The translations under genes were made by a program, and so were the position numbers. A model generated the notes under the pieces. It saw only the letters and a list, made by a program, of their open reading frames with translations. It had not been told where the DNA came from and did no database searches. From Variovorax paradoxus (GTDB taxonomy: Bacteria > Pseudomonadota > Gammaproteobacteria > Burkholderiales > Burkholderiaceae_C), in assembly GCF_018614915.1 (NCBI RefSeq), contig NZ_JAGGNU010000007.1, positions 62,001-126,000 of the forward strand: a stretch of DNA of 64,000 nt, written 5' to 3'. How positions within the stretch are numbered: the stretch's first letter is position 1; each line of letters begins with the position of its first letter. Positions 1-9,832 of the stretch are shown here, piece by piece.

Positions 1-341
1 ACGCATTGCAGCGGATGCCCGGCCTGGTGGGCCGCCTCCATCACCTGATTGACCTTGGTGGCCGCCATGTCGCGGGAATACACCCCGCAGATGCCGCGAC
101 CGTCGAGATGAATCTTGAGCATGATCTGGGTGGCGGTTTCCCGGTCCTTGTTGAAGAACTCCTGGATCACGACGATCACGAACTCCATCGGCGTGTAGTC
201 GTCGTTGAGCATCACCACCTGATACATCTGCGGCGGCGCAGTTTTTTGCGGGCGCCGCTCGATCACGACCGCATCGCCGTCGTCCCGCCCCGGCTTCACG
301 GCCGGCGGTGTCGGGGGAATCGATGGGATTTTGGTAGCCAT
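1..341 (-). CDS. clpS: ClpS, adaptor of the ClpAP protease (3' end outside window)
   Basis: ClpS delivers N-degron substrates to the ClpAP protease in the cytoplasm. About 113 residues are visible. A flexible Pro-rich N-terminus is followed by the ClpS core with its [10 protein letters not shown] motif, whose acidic residues bind the N-terminal amino acid, and then the segment around [14 protein letters not shown]. The last few residues lie beyond position 1. The start is the ATG at 341; an in-frame ATG three codons upstream (350) is possible. The gene lies downstream of icd on the same strand, separated by a terminator. In many proteobacteria clpA follows clpS; that would be off the window here. 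Confidence 0.95.
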   Translation of the reverse strand, partial: MATKIPSIPPTPPAVKPGRDDGDAVVIERRPQKTAPPQMYQVVMLNDDYTPMEFVIVVIQEFFNKDRETATQIMLKIHLDGRGICGVYSRDMAATKVNQVMEAAHQAGHPLQC

Positions 342-480
342 GAAAATCATTTTATAGAGCAGCCGCCGGTTGCACTTGCCCAAGGGGGACAACTGGTGGC
401 GGCTTTGTGACATTCAAGACGGATGCAACCGGGAACCACCCTGCGGGCCCATGCAAGCCGCGTGCCGCCCGCACCACTAG

Positions 481-514
481 AAAAGCCCCGACGCCTTGCG
501 GCGCCGGGGCTTTT
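481..514 (-). terminator. Rho-independent terminator after icd
   Basis: Bases 481-495 and 500-514 form a 14-pair stem with one mismatch and a 4-base loop. The A run at 481-484 gives the short U tail on the minus strand. It sits between the icd stop and clpS. Confidence 0.75.
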
Positions 515-547
515 ACATGTGTCAACCGGACCTTGAGGAGCCGGGGT

Positions 548-1807
548 TTACATGTGGTCGATCATCACCTGACCGAAGCCCGAGCAGCTGACCTGCGTGG
601 CGCCGTCCATCAGGCGGGCGAAGTCGTAGGTCACCTTCTTGCTGGCGATGGACTTCTCCATCGAGCGGATGATCAGGTCGGCCGCCTCGGTCCAGCCCAT
701 GTGGCGCAGCATCATCTCGGCCGAGAGGATTTCGGAACCAGGGTTCACGTAGTCCTTGCCGGCGTACTTGGGCGCTGTGCCGTGGGTGGCTTCGAACATC
801 GCAACCGTGTCGCTCAGGTTGGCACCCGGGGCGATGCCGATGCCGCCGACCTGCGCCGCCAACGCGTCGGACACGTAGTCGCCGTTCAGGTTCAGGGTTG
901 CGATCACGCTGTACTCGGCCGGACGAAGCAGGATCTGCTGCAGGAACGCGTCGGCGATCGAATCCTTGACGGTGATTTCCTTGCCCGTCCTGGGGTTCTT
1001 GAACTTCATCCAGGGGCCGCCGTCGATCAGCTCGGCGCCGAACTCCTTGGCGGCCAGGCCGTAGGCCCAGTCGCGGAAGCCGCCTTCCGTGAACTTCATG
1101 ATGTTGCCCTTGTGCACGATCGTCACGCTGGGCTTGTCGTTGTCGATCGCGTACTGGATCGCCTTGCGGACCAGACGCTCGGTGCCTTCGCGCGACACCG
1201 GCTTGATGCCGATGCCCGAGGTGTTCGGGAAGCGGATCTTCTTGACGCCGAACTCGTCCTGCAGGATCTTGATGAGCTTCTTGGCCTTCTCGCTCTCGGC
1301 TTCGAACTCGATGCCGGCGTAGATGTCTTCCGAGTTCTCGCGGAAGATCACCATGTTGGTCTTGTGCGGCTCCTTGACCGGGCTGGGCACGCCCTCGAAG
1401 TACTGGATGGGGCGCAGGCAAACATACAGGTCGAGCTCCTGGCGCAGCGCGACGTTGAGCGAGCGGATGCCGCCGCCGACCGGCGTCGTCAGCGGTCCCT
1501 TGATCGAAACGACATAGTCGCGCACTGCGTGCAGGGTTTCTTCGGGCAGCCAGACGTCGGGGCCGTAGACCTTGGTCGACTTTTCGCCGGCATAGACCTC
1601 CATCCACTGGATCTTCTTCTTGCCGCCGTAGGTCTTGGCCACTGCCGCGTCGACCACCTTGATCATCACGGGCGTGATGTCGAGACCGGTGCCATCGCCC
1701 TCGATGAAGGGAATGATCGGCTGATCAGGCACATTGAGTGAGTTGTCGGCATTGACCGTGATCTTCTGGCCTTCGGCCGGGACTTTGATGTGCTGATAGC
1801 TGGACAT
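548..1807 (-). CDS. icd: NADP-dependent isocitrate dehydrogenase
   Basis: This TCA-cycle enzyme oxidises isocitrate to 2-oxoglutarate with NADP+. At 419 residues it has the length of the dimeric E. coli-type enzyme. The substrate loop [20 protein letters not shown] is intact, with Ser116 at the position of E. coli Ser113, the serine that AceK phosphorylates in species having that kinase. The segment [10 protein letters not shown] and the C-terminal cofactor region ([12 protein letters not shown]) are also present. It starts with ATG at 1807 and is transcribed alone: a terminator follows at 481-514 and a stem-loop lies in its leader at 1835-1860. Confidence 0.98.
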   Translation of the reverse strand: MSSYQHIKVPAEGQKITVNADNSLNVPDQPIIPFIEGDGTGLDITPVMIKVVDAAVAKTYGGKKKIQWMEVYAGEKSTKVYGPDVWLPEETLHAVRDYVVSIKGPLTTPVGGGIRSLNVALRQELDLYVCLRPIQYFEGVPSPVKEPHKTNMVIFRENSEDIYAGIEFEAESEKAKKLIKILQDEFGVKKIRFPNTSGIGIKPVSREGTERLVRKAIQYAIDNDKPSVTIVHKGNIMKFTEGGFRDWAYGLAAKEFGAELIDGGPWMKFKNPRTGKEITVKDSIADAFLQQILLRPAEYSVIATLNLNGDYVSDALAAQVGGIGIAPGANLSDTVAMFEATHGTAPKYAGKDYVNPGSEILSAEMMLRHMGWTEAADLIIRSMEKSIASKKVTYDFARLMDGATQVSCSGFGQVMIDHM

Positions 1808-1834
1808 GAGGCAATGACTCCGGGGTGAAATAAA

Positions 1835-1860
1835 GGCTGGAAGACACTAGCTTTCCAGCC
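1835..1860 (-). promoter_or_regulatory. Leader hairpin upstream of icd
   Basis: GGCTGGAA (1835-1842) pairs exactly with TTCCAGCC (1853-1860) around a 10-base loop. Read on the minus strand, the stem is followed by TTTATTT, so it resembles a weak intrinsic terminator 27 bases before the icd start. No gene upstream on this strand needs ending here. A regulatory role is an inference. Confidence 0.4.
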
Positions 1861-1999
1861 GGCTGAATAGCCGTAGAATTTTAGACGCAACCGGAGGAGC
1901 CCGAGGGTTCTGTCAACCGCGGCCATCATGGCGTCGTTGTTGGCTGACCTTCTGCTGGCCGGGAGGCATTTTCAATCCATCTCCACAGAGGAAACCGCA

Positions 2000-2317
2000 A
2001 TGAGCAAAGTTCTCGCAGTCATGATCGCCGGCCTGTTCGCCGTTGGCGCATATGCCCAGACAAAGCCCGCCGAAGTCGACCCCACCGGCAAGGGCAAGTC
2101 GGCCGAACGTGCCGAAGCCAAGAAGGACGCGCGGCCCGCAGGCCAGGTCAAGGCTCCTGGCGGTGACCAAGGCAATGTGGCAGAAGGCAGCGGCGGTGTG
2201 ACCAAGACCGGTGCCGACAAGGCCGCTCAGGCACGCCGCGATTCGCGCGACACGCGCCGTCCCGCCAAGACCGGCGGCAAGAAGCCGGTTCCCGCACAAG
2301 GCGGCACGCCGCAGTAA
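2000..2317 (+). CDS. Small secreted highly charged protein, function unknown
   Basis: The product has 105 residues. A signal peptide covers residues 1-19, with predicted cleavage after AYA. The mature part is hydrophilic and rich in Lys, Arg, Ala, Gly and Pro with no recognisable fold, and is probably disordered. Start ATG 2000 is supported by AGAGGA eight bases upstream and by the signal peptide beginning there; the longer reading frame from 1928 would bury the signal. A strong terminator follows 18 bases after the stop. Export to the periplasm is inferred. I do not recognise a family beyond a loose likeness to Ala/Lys-rich envelope proteins. Confidence 0.7.
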   Translation: MSKVLAVMIAGLFAVGAYAQTKPAEVDPTGKGKSAERAEAKKDARPAGQVKAPGGDQGNVAEGSGGVTKTGADKAAQARRDSRDTRRPAKTGGKKPVPAQGGTPQ

Positions 2318-2335
2318 GCTGGTTACCAGCACCGA

Positions 2336-2362
2336 AAAAGCGTTCTTCGGAACGCTTTTTTT
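2336..2362 (+). terminator. Rho-independent terminator
   Basis: A perfect 10-bp stem (2336-2345 with 2350-2359) closed by a TTCG tetraloop is followed by T residues. It ends the transcript of the small secreted protein gene. Confidence 0.9.
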
Positions 2363-2397
2363 ATTTGGATTGCCATCGTTCCTTGAAAGTCGACCCC

Positions 2398-2850
2398 ATG
2401 TTCCAGCGTATCGCAGCCCTGCTCGCACTCTCGGCTTCGTTGATGACGTTTGCACACGGCCAGGAAGCCCAAACCAATCTTCAGCGGGCGAAATTGTCTG
2501 CGGGCATGTATCAGATCGACGCGCAGGTCGCGCAGACGCCGCAGCAGCGGCAGATCGGTCTCATGTTCCGCAAGGAAATGCCGCAAACCGAGGGCATGAT
2601 CTTCGTGTTCGAGCAGCCCGCCACCCAATGTTTCTGGATGAAGAACACCTTGCTGCCGCTGACCGCAGCCTTTGTGGCCGACGATGGCCGCATCGTCAAC
2701 CTGGTCGACATGAAGCCGCTGACCGAGGATTCGCATTGCTCCGAGGAGCCGGTGCGCTTCGTTCTCGAGATGAACCAGGGCTGGTTCGCCAAGAAGAACA
2801 TCAAGAAGGGCGCAAAGCTTGGCAGCGAATTGTTTTCGGCCGGACGCTGA
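2398..2850 (+). CDS. DUF192 family exported protein
   Basis: The product has 150 residues with a signal peptide over residues 1-21 (hydrophobic stretch, AHG cleavage site). The mature part is a typical DUF192 domain: the region around RQIGLMFRKEMP, then MIFVFEQPATQCFWMKNTLLPLTAAFV, then GRIVNLVDMKPLTEDSHCS. DUF192 proteins are small beta-barrel-like exported proteins of unknown role. The start at 2398 is chosen because the signal peptide begins there; an upstream in-frame start at 2365 overlaps the previous terminator. It converges on sodB across a bidirectional terminator. Confidence 0.85.
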   Translation: MFQRIAALLALSASLMTFAHGQEAQTNLQRAKLSAGMYQIDAQVAQTPQQRQIGLMFRKEMPQTEGMIFVFEQPATQCFWMKNTLLPLTAAFVADDGRIVNLVDMKPLTEDSHCSEEPVRFVLEMNQGWFAKKNIKKGAKLGSELFSAGR

Positions 2851-2863
2851 ACTCGCCTCCCAC

Positions 2864-2894
2864 AAAAAAGCCGACCTGGGGTCGGCTTTTTTTT
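2864..2894. terminator. Bidirectional terminator between the DUF192 gene and sodB
   Basis: The stem AAAAAAGCCGACC (2864-2876) pairs with GGTCGGCTTTTTT, beginning at 2880, around a 3-base loop. A-rich and T-rich flanks on the two sides suit termination in both directions for these convergent genes. Confidence 0.9.
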
Positions 2895-2907
2895 AGCAAA
2901 TCTCGGC

Positions 2908-3489
2908 TCAGCCGAAATTCTTTGCCGCGAAGTCCCAATTCACCAGCTTGGCCAGGAAAGTCTCCACGTACTTGGGGCGCAGGTTGCGATAGTCGATGTA
3001 ATAGGCGTGCTCCCAGACGTCCACCGTCAGCAGCGGGGTATCGCCCGTGGTCAGCGGCGTCCCCGCCGCGCCCATGTTGACGATGTCCACTGAACCGTCG
3101 GCCTTCTTCACCAGCCAGGTCCAGCCCGAGCCGAAGTTGGCCACTGCCGATTTCACGAAGGCCTCCTTGAAGGCCGTGTAGCTGCCCCACTTGGCATCGA
3201 CGGCCTTGGCCAGCGCGCCCGTGGGCTCGCCGCCGCCCGAAGGCTTCATGCAGCTCCAGAAAAAGGTGTGGTTCCAGATCTGGGCGGCGTTGTTGTAGAT
3301 CCCGCCGCTGGACTTCTTGACGATCTCCTCGAGCGGCATGCTTTCGAACTCGGTGCCTTTTTGCAGGTTGTTCAGGTTCACCACATAGGCGTTGTGGTGC
3401 TTGCCGTAGTGGTACTCCAGCGTTTCCTTCGAATACTCGGGAGCCAGTGCGTCCAGCGCGTACGGCAGGGGTGGGAGAACGTGTTCCAT
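2908..3489 (-). CDS. sodB: Superoxide dismutase, Fe type
   Basis: This 193-residue cytoplasmic enzyme dismutates superoxide to oxygen and hydrogen peroxide. All four metal ligands fall at E. coli SodB positions: His27, His74, Asp157 (in DVWEHAYY) and His161. Gln70 in [13 protein letters not shown] marks the iron-type active site rather than the Mn type. Start 3489 gives the canonical [13 protein letters not shown]-terminus and has a GAGAAAAGA ribosome site. A ten-residue longer frame from 3519 exists but lacks family support. xseA lies just upstream on the same strand, 47 bases away. Confidence 0.97.
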   Translation of the reverse strand: MEHVLPPLPYALDALAPEYSKETLEYHYGKHHNAYVVNLNNLQKGTEFESMPLEEIVKKSSGGIYNNAAQIWNHTFFWSCMKPSGGGEPTGALAKAVDAKWGSYTAFKEAFVKSAVANFGSGWTWLVKKADGSVDIVNMGAAGTPLTTGDTPLLTVDVWEHAYYIDYRNLRPKYVETFLAKLVNWDFAAKNFG

Positions 3490-3536
3490 ATCTTTTCTCG
3501 CGAGTTGGTTGTGGGACAAAGGATTCTAGAAAGGAA

Positions 3537-4847
3537 TCATGAGGCCCGCGTCGGACGCGTGCCCGTCGTACGGGTTTGATCGACCGTCATGTCGACGGTG
3601 CCGTCTGCCAGGCGTGCACGCACCGCATCGCCGGGCGCCAGGCCTTGCACGCTGGTGACCGGATGTCCCGCATCGTCCGTGAGCCATGCGTAGCCGCGCT
3701 GCAGGACCAGCGCCGGATCGAGCAGTTGCAGGCGCAGCGCAGCCCGCTCGAGCCGTTCCTTGTGCAGAACCAGCGCACGCCGAAACCTGAGCGGCAGGTC
3801 GGCCTGCAGGCCCTGCTGCGCTTGCGCGAGCCGCTGGGTCCTCGAGAGCACGGCGTAGTGCAGCCGCTGCGCATGATGCGCCAGACGCAGTTGCTGGCGC
3901 GCCACCAGCGTCGAGGGGCGCCCCAGCCGGCCTGCGGCCACATCGAGGCGCTGGCTCAAACCATCGAGACGCGCGGAAATCGCATCGCGCAGCCGCTCGT
4001 CGAGCAGCTCCAGCGCGCCGAGCCACAGCTCGCGCGGCGCAGCGACGAGTTCGGCGGCGGCAGTCGGCGTCGGCGCGCGCAGGTCGGCACAGAAGTCGGC
4101 GATGGTGAAGTCGGTTTCATGGCCCACACCGCTGATCACCGGCACCGGACTCTGCACGATCGTGCGCGCCAGCGACTCGTCGTTGAAGGCCCAAAGATCC
4201 TCGATCGAGCCGCCACCGCGCACCAGCAGGATCACGTCGAGCGCCGGCTGCAATGCGTAGAGCGATTGCAGCGAACGCACCAGCTCCGCCGGCGCACCGG
4301 CGCCTTGCACCGCTGCCGGCGCCAGCACCACGGAGATGTGCGGCACGCGCCGGCGCAATGCAGTGACGACGTCGTGCAGCGCAGCCGCGCCGAGTGAGGT
4401 CACCACGCCGATGGCGCGCGGCATGGAGGGAAGCGGACGCTTGCGGGCGATATCGAAAAGGCCCTCGGCCTCCAACAGTGCCTTGCGCTGCAGGAACTGT
4501 TCGAACAGCGCGCCCTGCCCGGCTCGACGCAGGCTCTCGACCACCAGTTGCAGGTCGCCGCGCGGCTCGTACACCGCCACCCGGCCGCGGACCTCGACCT
4601 GGTCGCCATCGCGCGGCGAGAAATCGAGCAGGCTTGCGGCCCGCCTGAACATGGCGCATCGCAACTGGCCGGATTCGTCTTTCAGCGCGAAGTAGCAGTG
4701 GCCGCTGGCCGCACGCGAGAAGCCGGAAATCTCTCCGCGCACGCCGACCGGATTGAAGCGTGCGTCGAGCGCATCGGCGACCGCCCGGCACAGCGCCCCA
4801 ACCGCCCAGACCCGCGGTCCAGCGTGAATTGCTTCTCGCTCGTTCAT
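3537..4847 (-). CDS. xseA: Exodeoxyribonuclease VII large subunit
   Basis: The large catalytic subunit of exonuclease VII degrades single-stranded DNA into oligonucleotides together with XseB. It has 436 residues. The N-terminal OB-fold carries SGFSRAASGHCYFALKDE. The central domain has MPRAIGVVTSLGAAALHDV and the signature RGGGSIEDLWAFNDE. A long, charged, probably coiled-coil C-terminal part follows, ending in a small domain near GYAWLTDDAG. The ATG at 4847 is the only good start. No xseB is in the window. It is divergent from exbB across a 312-base gap. Confidence 0.97.
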   Translation of the reverse strand: MNEREAIHAGPRVWAVGALCRAVADALDARFNPVGVRGEISGFSRAASGHCYFALKDESGQLRCAMFRRAASLLDFSPRDGDQVEVRGRVAVYEPRGDLQLVVESLRRAGQGALFEQFLQRKALLEAEGLFDIARKRPLPSMPRAIGVVTSLGAAALHDVVTALRRRVPHISVVLAPAAVQGAGAPAELVRSLQSLYALQPALDVILLVRGGGSIEDLWAFNDESLARTIVQSPVPVISGVGHETDFTIADFCADLRAPTPTAAAELVAAPRELWLGALELLDERLRDAISARLDGLSQRLDVAAGRLGRPSTLVARQQLRLAHHAQRLHYAVLSRTQRLAQAQQGLQADLPLRFRRALVLHKERLERAALRLQLLDPALVLQRGYAWLTDDAGHPVTSVQGLAPGDAVRARLADGTVDMTVDQTRTTGTRPTRAS

Positions 4848-5159
4848 GTCGAGACGGCGTTACAGGCGGACAGTCGTCCACAAGGGGAGCCGGCGCCCCC
4901 CGACCGGGCGAAGCAAGCACACGACACCCACGACTTCACGTACAAGCCATTGATTTGATTGAAAAAAGTGCTGCTCAAAATTCAGTCGATCCAGCGGAAG
5001 GCCCGCCGCATGTGGCTCCAGCCAAGTTGCTCCGCGGGTTAGCCACAAAGTTATCCACAGAAGCTGTGCGTCTGAACCTACAGCGAATACAAATCGCAAC
5101 AATGCCTTGCGCCGGTGGATAATCGCCGCGCATTTGCAGTCCACGGGCCGGAGGAATAC
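4848..5159. other. Intergenic region between divergent xseA and exbB
   Basis: No gene is supported in these 312 bases. The stretch 4945-4990 is noticeably AT-richer than its surroundings and is a likely site for divergent promoters, but no convincing -35/-10 pair was found. A perfect DnaA-box sequence lies at 5051-5059 and a near match in inverse orientation (GGTGGATAA) at 5114-5122. Confidence 0.6.
5051..5059 (+). promoter_or_regulatory. Consensus DnaA box (TTATCCACA)
   Basis: The nine bases exactly match the high-affinity DnaA-box consensus. It lies about 100 bases upstream of the exbB start. One exact 9-mer can occur by chance in a genome; a role in exbB control is speculative. Confidence 0.35.
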
Positions 5160-5792
5160 TTGTTTTCGATCATAGTTGCTGCGGGCTGGCCGATCTGGCC
5201 GCTGCTCGCTTGTTCGGTGGTTGCGCTCGCGCTCGTCATCGAGAGATTCACCAGCCTGAAGACCTCCAAGGTCCTGCCGCCCAAGCTGCTCGACGAAGCC
5301 ATCACGGTTTCGCGCACCGCAGTGCCGGGCCCGGACGTGGTGACCAAGCTGGAAAGAAATTCCGGGCTGGGCGAGGTGCTCGCCGCGGGTTTCCGCGCCT
5401 TGAACTCCAACCCCCGCTCGACCGAAGACGACCTGCGCGCATCGATGGAATCGGCCGGGCGCGTGGTCGCGCACCGGCTCGAGCGCTACCTGCCGGCGCT
5501 CGCGACCATCGCATCGGCCGCCCCGCTGCTCGGCCTGCTGGGCACGGTGATCGGCATGATCGAGATCTTCGGTTCGCAGTCACCCGCCAACGGTGCCGTC
5601 GGCAGCGGCAACCCGACACAGCTGGCGCACGGCATTTCCGTGGCGCTGTACAACACGGCCTTCGGGCTGATCGTCGCGATCCCGGCCCTGATCTTCTGGC
5701 GCTACTTCCGCAGCCGGGTCGACGAATACCTGCTGAACCTGGAGCTCGCCGGCGAACGCTTCGCCCGCCATCTGAACACGCTGCGATCATGA
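5160..5792 (+). CDS. exbB: ExbB/TolQ-type proton channel protein
   Basis: This inner-membrane subunit of the ExbB-ExbD motor couples the proton gradient to TonB (or Tol) systems. It has 210 residues from the chosen start. Three membrane segments lie near residues 8-27, 111-136 and 159-180. The MotA/TolQ/ExbB signature around LATIASAAPLLGLLGTVIGMI is intact. The start is a TTG at 5160 preceded by GGAGGA; an in-frame GTG at 5115 would add 15 residues before the first membrane segment and has no ribosome site. exbD overlaps the stop codon, so the two are translationally coupled. No tonB is nearby. Confidence 0.93.
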   Translation: MFSIIVAAGWPIWPLLACSVVALALVIERFTSLKTSKVLPPKLLDEAITVSRTAVPGPDVVTKLERNSGLGEVLAAGFRALNSNPRSTEDDLRASMESAGRVVAHRLERYLPALATIASAAPLLGLLGTVIGMIEIFGSQSPANGAVGSGNPTQLAHGISVALYNTAFGLIVAIPALIFWRYFRSRVDEYLLNLELAGERFARHLNTLRS

Positions 5793-6223
5793 GAAGAATG
5801 CATTTCAGCCACGGCTCGCGCGAGGAGCCCGAGATCAACCTGATCCCCTTCATCGACGTGCTGCTGGTCGTGCTGATCTTCCTGATGCTCTCCACCACCT
5901 ACAGCAAGTTCACCGAGATGCAGCTGCGTCTTCCGGTGGCCGACGTGGAAGCCCAGCGCGACTACCCGAAGGAAGTGATCGTCGCCGTCTCCGCCGACGG
6001 ACGCTACTCGATCAACAAGACCCCGTTGCCCGACCGCAGCGTGGAGACGGTGGCCGCCGGGCTCGCCGCAGCGGCGAACGGCGGCAAGGATAGCGTCGTG
6101 ATCATCAGTGCCGACGCCAGCGCTGCCCATCAATCCGTGATCACGGTGATGGAAGGCGCGCGGCGCGCGGGCCTCATGCAGATCACCTTCGCGACGCAGT
6201 CGGCCGCGCGGGCGGGACGCTAG
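5789..6223 (+). CDS. exbD: ExbD/TolR family biopolymer transport protein
   Basis: This is the partner of ExbB in the inner-membrane proton-driven motor. It has 144 residues: a short cytoplasmic N-terminus, one membrane helix ([19 protein letters not shown]) containing the conserved Asp of the proton path, and a periplasmic ExbD domain. The ATG at 5789 overlaps the exbB stop in an ATGA arrangement; a second ATG three codons later is an alternative. lpxK follows after two bases, so the motor is co-transcribed with LPS genes. Confidence 0.95.
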   Translation: MRRMHFSHGSREEPEINLIPFIDVLLVVLIFLMLSTTYSKFTEMQLRLPVADVEAQRDYPKEVIVAVSADGRYSINKTPLPDRSVETVAAGLAAAANGGKDSVVIISADASAAHQSVITVMEGARRAGLMQITFATQSAARAGR

Positions 6224-6225
6224 TC

Positions 6226-7186
6226 TTGGATCTGCAGCGGGCCTGGCTGCAACGTGGGCCGCTCGCTCGGCTGCTGTGGCCGCTCTCCCTGCTCTATGGC
6301 GCGCTGGCTGCCGTACGGCGTGCCTTCTATAGGCTCCGAATCCTGCAGACCGAACGCGTCGGCGTGCCGGTGATCGTGGTCGGCAACGTGATCGCCGGAG
6401 GTTCCGGCAAGACGCCTGTGGTGATGGCGGTCGTGCGGCACCTCCAGGCCTGCGGCTTGAAGGTCGGCGTGGTATCGCGCGGCTATGGGCGAACGACCGA
6501 CGATTGCCGCGCTGTGCAGGACGACAGCGATCCGCGCGAGGTCGGCGACGAGCCGGCGCTGATCCGCCGATCGACCGGGGCGCCGGTGTTCGTGGCACGG
6601 CAACGTGCCGAAGCGGCACGTGCCCTGCTCGCCCAGCAGCCGGACACGCAGTTCATCGTGAGCGACGACGGCCTGCAGCACCTCGCGCTGGGGCGCGAGA
6701 TCGAGATCTGCGTCTTCGACGATCGCGGAACAGGCAACGGCTGGCTGCTGCCGGCCGGCCCTTTGCGCGAACATTGGCCGCGCCGCTGTGACCTGGTGAT
6801 TCATACCGGTACGCGACCTGCATTCGCCGGCTGGACCGCGCGGCGTGCGCTGGCCGACCACGCGCTGCGCCTTGACGGCACACCGGTCCCGCTCGCATCG
6901 CTGGCGGGCCGGCCACTCGTCGCAGTGGCGGCCATTGCCAAGCCCGAGGCCTTCTTCCAGATGCTGCGCGAACGCGCCTTGGTGCCGCAACAGTGCATCG
7001 CATTGCCGGACCATCACGATTTCAGCGACTGGACTCCGCCGCCCGGCAACGGCTACACGCTGATTTGCACCGAGAAGGACGCTGTGAAGCTGTGGCGTCG
7101 GGCGCCCGATGCACTGGCACTGCCGCTGGTGTTCGAGCCCGAGCCTGACTTCTTCGCAGCGCTCGATGCAAAGCTATCATCGCTCG

Positions 7187-7206
<20 letters not shown>
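6226..7206 (+). CDS. lpxK: Tetraacyldisaccharide 4'-kinase
   Basis: LpxK phosphorylates the 4' position of the lipid A disaccharide at the inner membrane. It has 326 residues: an N-terminal membrane-associating helix around residues 15-30, then the Walker A motif [12 protein letters not shown] at about 53-64. SRGYGR and the [10 protein letters not shown] segment are also typical. The start is TTG at 6226, two bases after the exbD stop; no ATG gives a full N-terminus. The 3' end overlaps the next small gene by 20 bases. Confidence 0.96.
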
Positions 7207-8918
<1,712 letters not shown>

Positions 8919-9392
8919 TCAGGCCGGGCTGGAGCGCAGCCCGTAGACCTTGCCGTCGGCGAACAGGTACTCGACGCGCATCACCGGCTCGCCCTTTTCT
9001 TCCTTGAAGGTGAAGCCCACCGCCGAGATGGTGGTGCCCGGTTTGATTTCCGAAACCTTCCAGGCTTCCATTCGCGTCAGCGGCGCCAACTCGAGCTCCC
9101 ACTGGCGATCGGTACGGCGCGGCGCGGTGGCCTTGGCAAGAAGCCCGGGGCCGTCGACCGGCGCACTTTGCGCCGGCAGCGCTCGCGTTGCGAGGTCCGC
9201 CGGAACCTTGAGGCCCGCAGGAATCTCGATCACCAGTTCCGCGTGCGGGTTCTGCCAGCGCGCGCGCACCACCTTTCCTTCGAGGTAGAGAGGCCGCTCC
9301 TGGTCGAAACTGCTCCAGCCGTGATGCGCCCAGGCAAACCGGGCGGCGACGGGAGAGGATGCGGCGGCGATGACGAGGCTGCGACGTTTCAT
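8919..9392 (-). CDS. DUF6152-like exported protein
   Basis: The product has 157 residues. A signal peptide covers about residues 1-22 (RR then a hydrophobic stretch, AWA cleavage site), so it is probably periplasmic. The mature protein begins HHGWSSFDQERP, typical of proteins annotated as DUF6152, and is a small beta-rich domain of unknown function. The start ATG 9392 has a GAAGGAGCTC ribosome site. It is the last gene of a three-gene minus-strand set with a membrane protein and an asparaginase, and abuts the 3' end of adk. The family assignment is from memory. Confidence 0.7.
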   Translation of the reverse strand: MKRRSLVIAAASSPVAARFAWAHHGWSSFDQERPLYLEGKVVRARWQNPHAELVIEIPAGLKVPADLATRALPAQSAPVDGPGLLAKATAPRRTDRQWELELAPLTRMEAWKVSEIKPGTTISAVGFTFKEEKGEPVMRVEYLFADGKVYGLRSSPA

Positions 9393-9411
9393 CGGAAGAG
9401 CTCCTTCTTCT

Positions 9412-9828
9412 TCAGTAGGCGATCCAACGGCCGCAGAACACGACGGCCAGCCAGATCGCAGTGGACAACAACATCTGTACCCGCGCCAGCGCGTCGAGTT
9501 TGCGCAGGGACCCGCGCGCATGAAACCAGCCCGCGTTGAACCCGGCTGTCAGCAGCAAGCCCATCTTGATCACGAAGGCCCGGTTGGCCAACAGTTCGGC
9601 TGGCTGGGTCGCGAACATCAGCGAGCCGCTGGCGGCCGCCAGCGTGAAGCCGCCGAGCGCGATCGACAGCGACAGCCGGGCCATCGGCTGCATCGGCAGA
9701 GCGGCCGCGCGGCCGAACACCCGCAGTTCGAGCGCCACGAGATTGCCGAGCAGGAGCGCGATGCCGATGATGTGCACCGCCTCCAGTGCCGGATAGGCCC
9801 AGGAATGCGATTGCAGGGCGCTGAACAT
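9412..9828 (-). CDS. Small integral membrane protein, four predicted helices
   Basis: The 138-residue hydrophobic protein has four likely membrane helices, near residues 16-38, 48-72, 82-98 and 115-134, and no signal peptide. It resembles small membrane proteins (DUF6644/DUF2214-like) found next to DUF6152 genes, but I cannot confirm the family. It starts five bases after the asparaginase stop and lies 19 bases before the DUF6152 gene. The spacing argues for one transcript. Function unknown. Confidence 0.7.
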   Translation of the reverse strand: MFSALQSHSWAYPALEAVHIIGIALLLGNLVALELRVFGRAAALPMQPMARLSLSIALGGFTLAAASGSLMFATQPAELLANRAFVIKMGLLLTAGFNAGWFHARGSLRKLDALARVQMLLSTAIWLAVVFCGRWIAY

Positions 9829-9832
9829 GCCT

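Noticed and set aside
407-1741. A 444-codon plus-strand frame opposite icd
   Set aside because: Antisense to isocitrate dehydrogenase, no recognisable domain.
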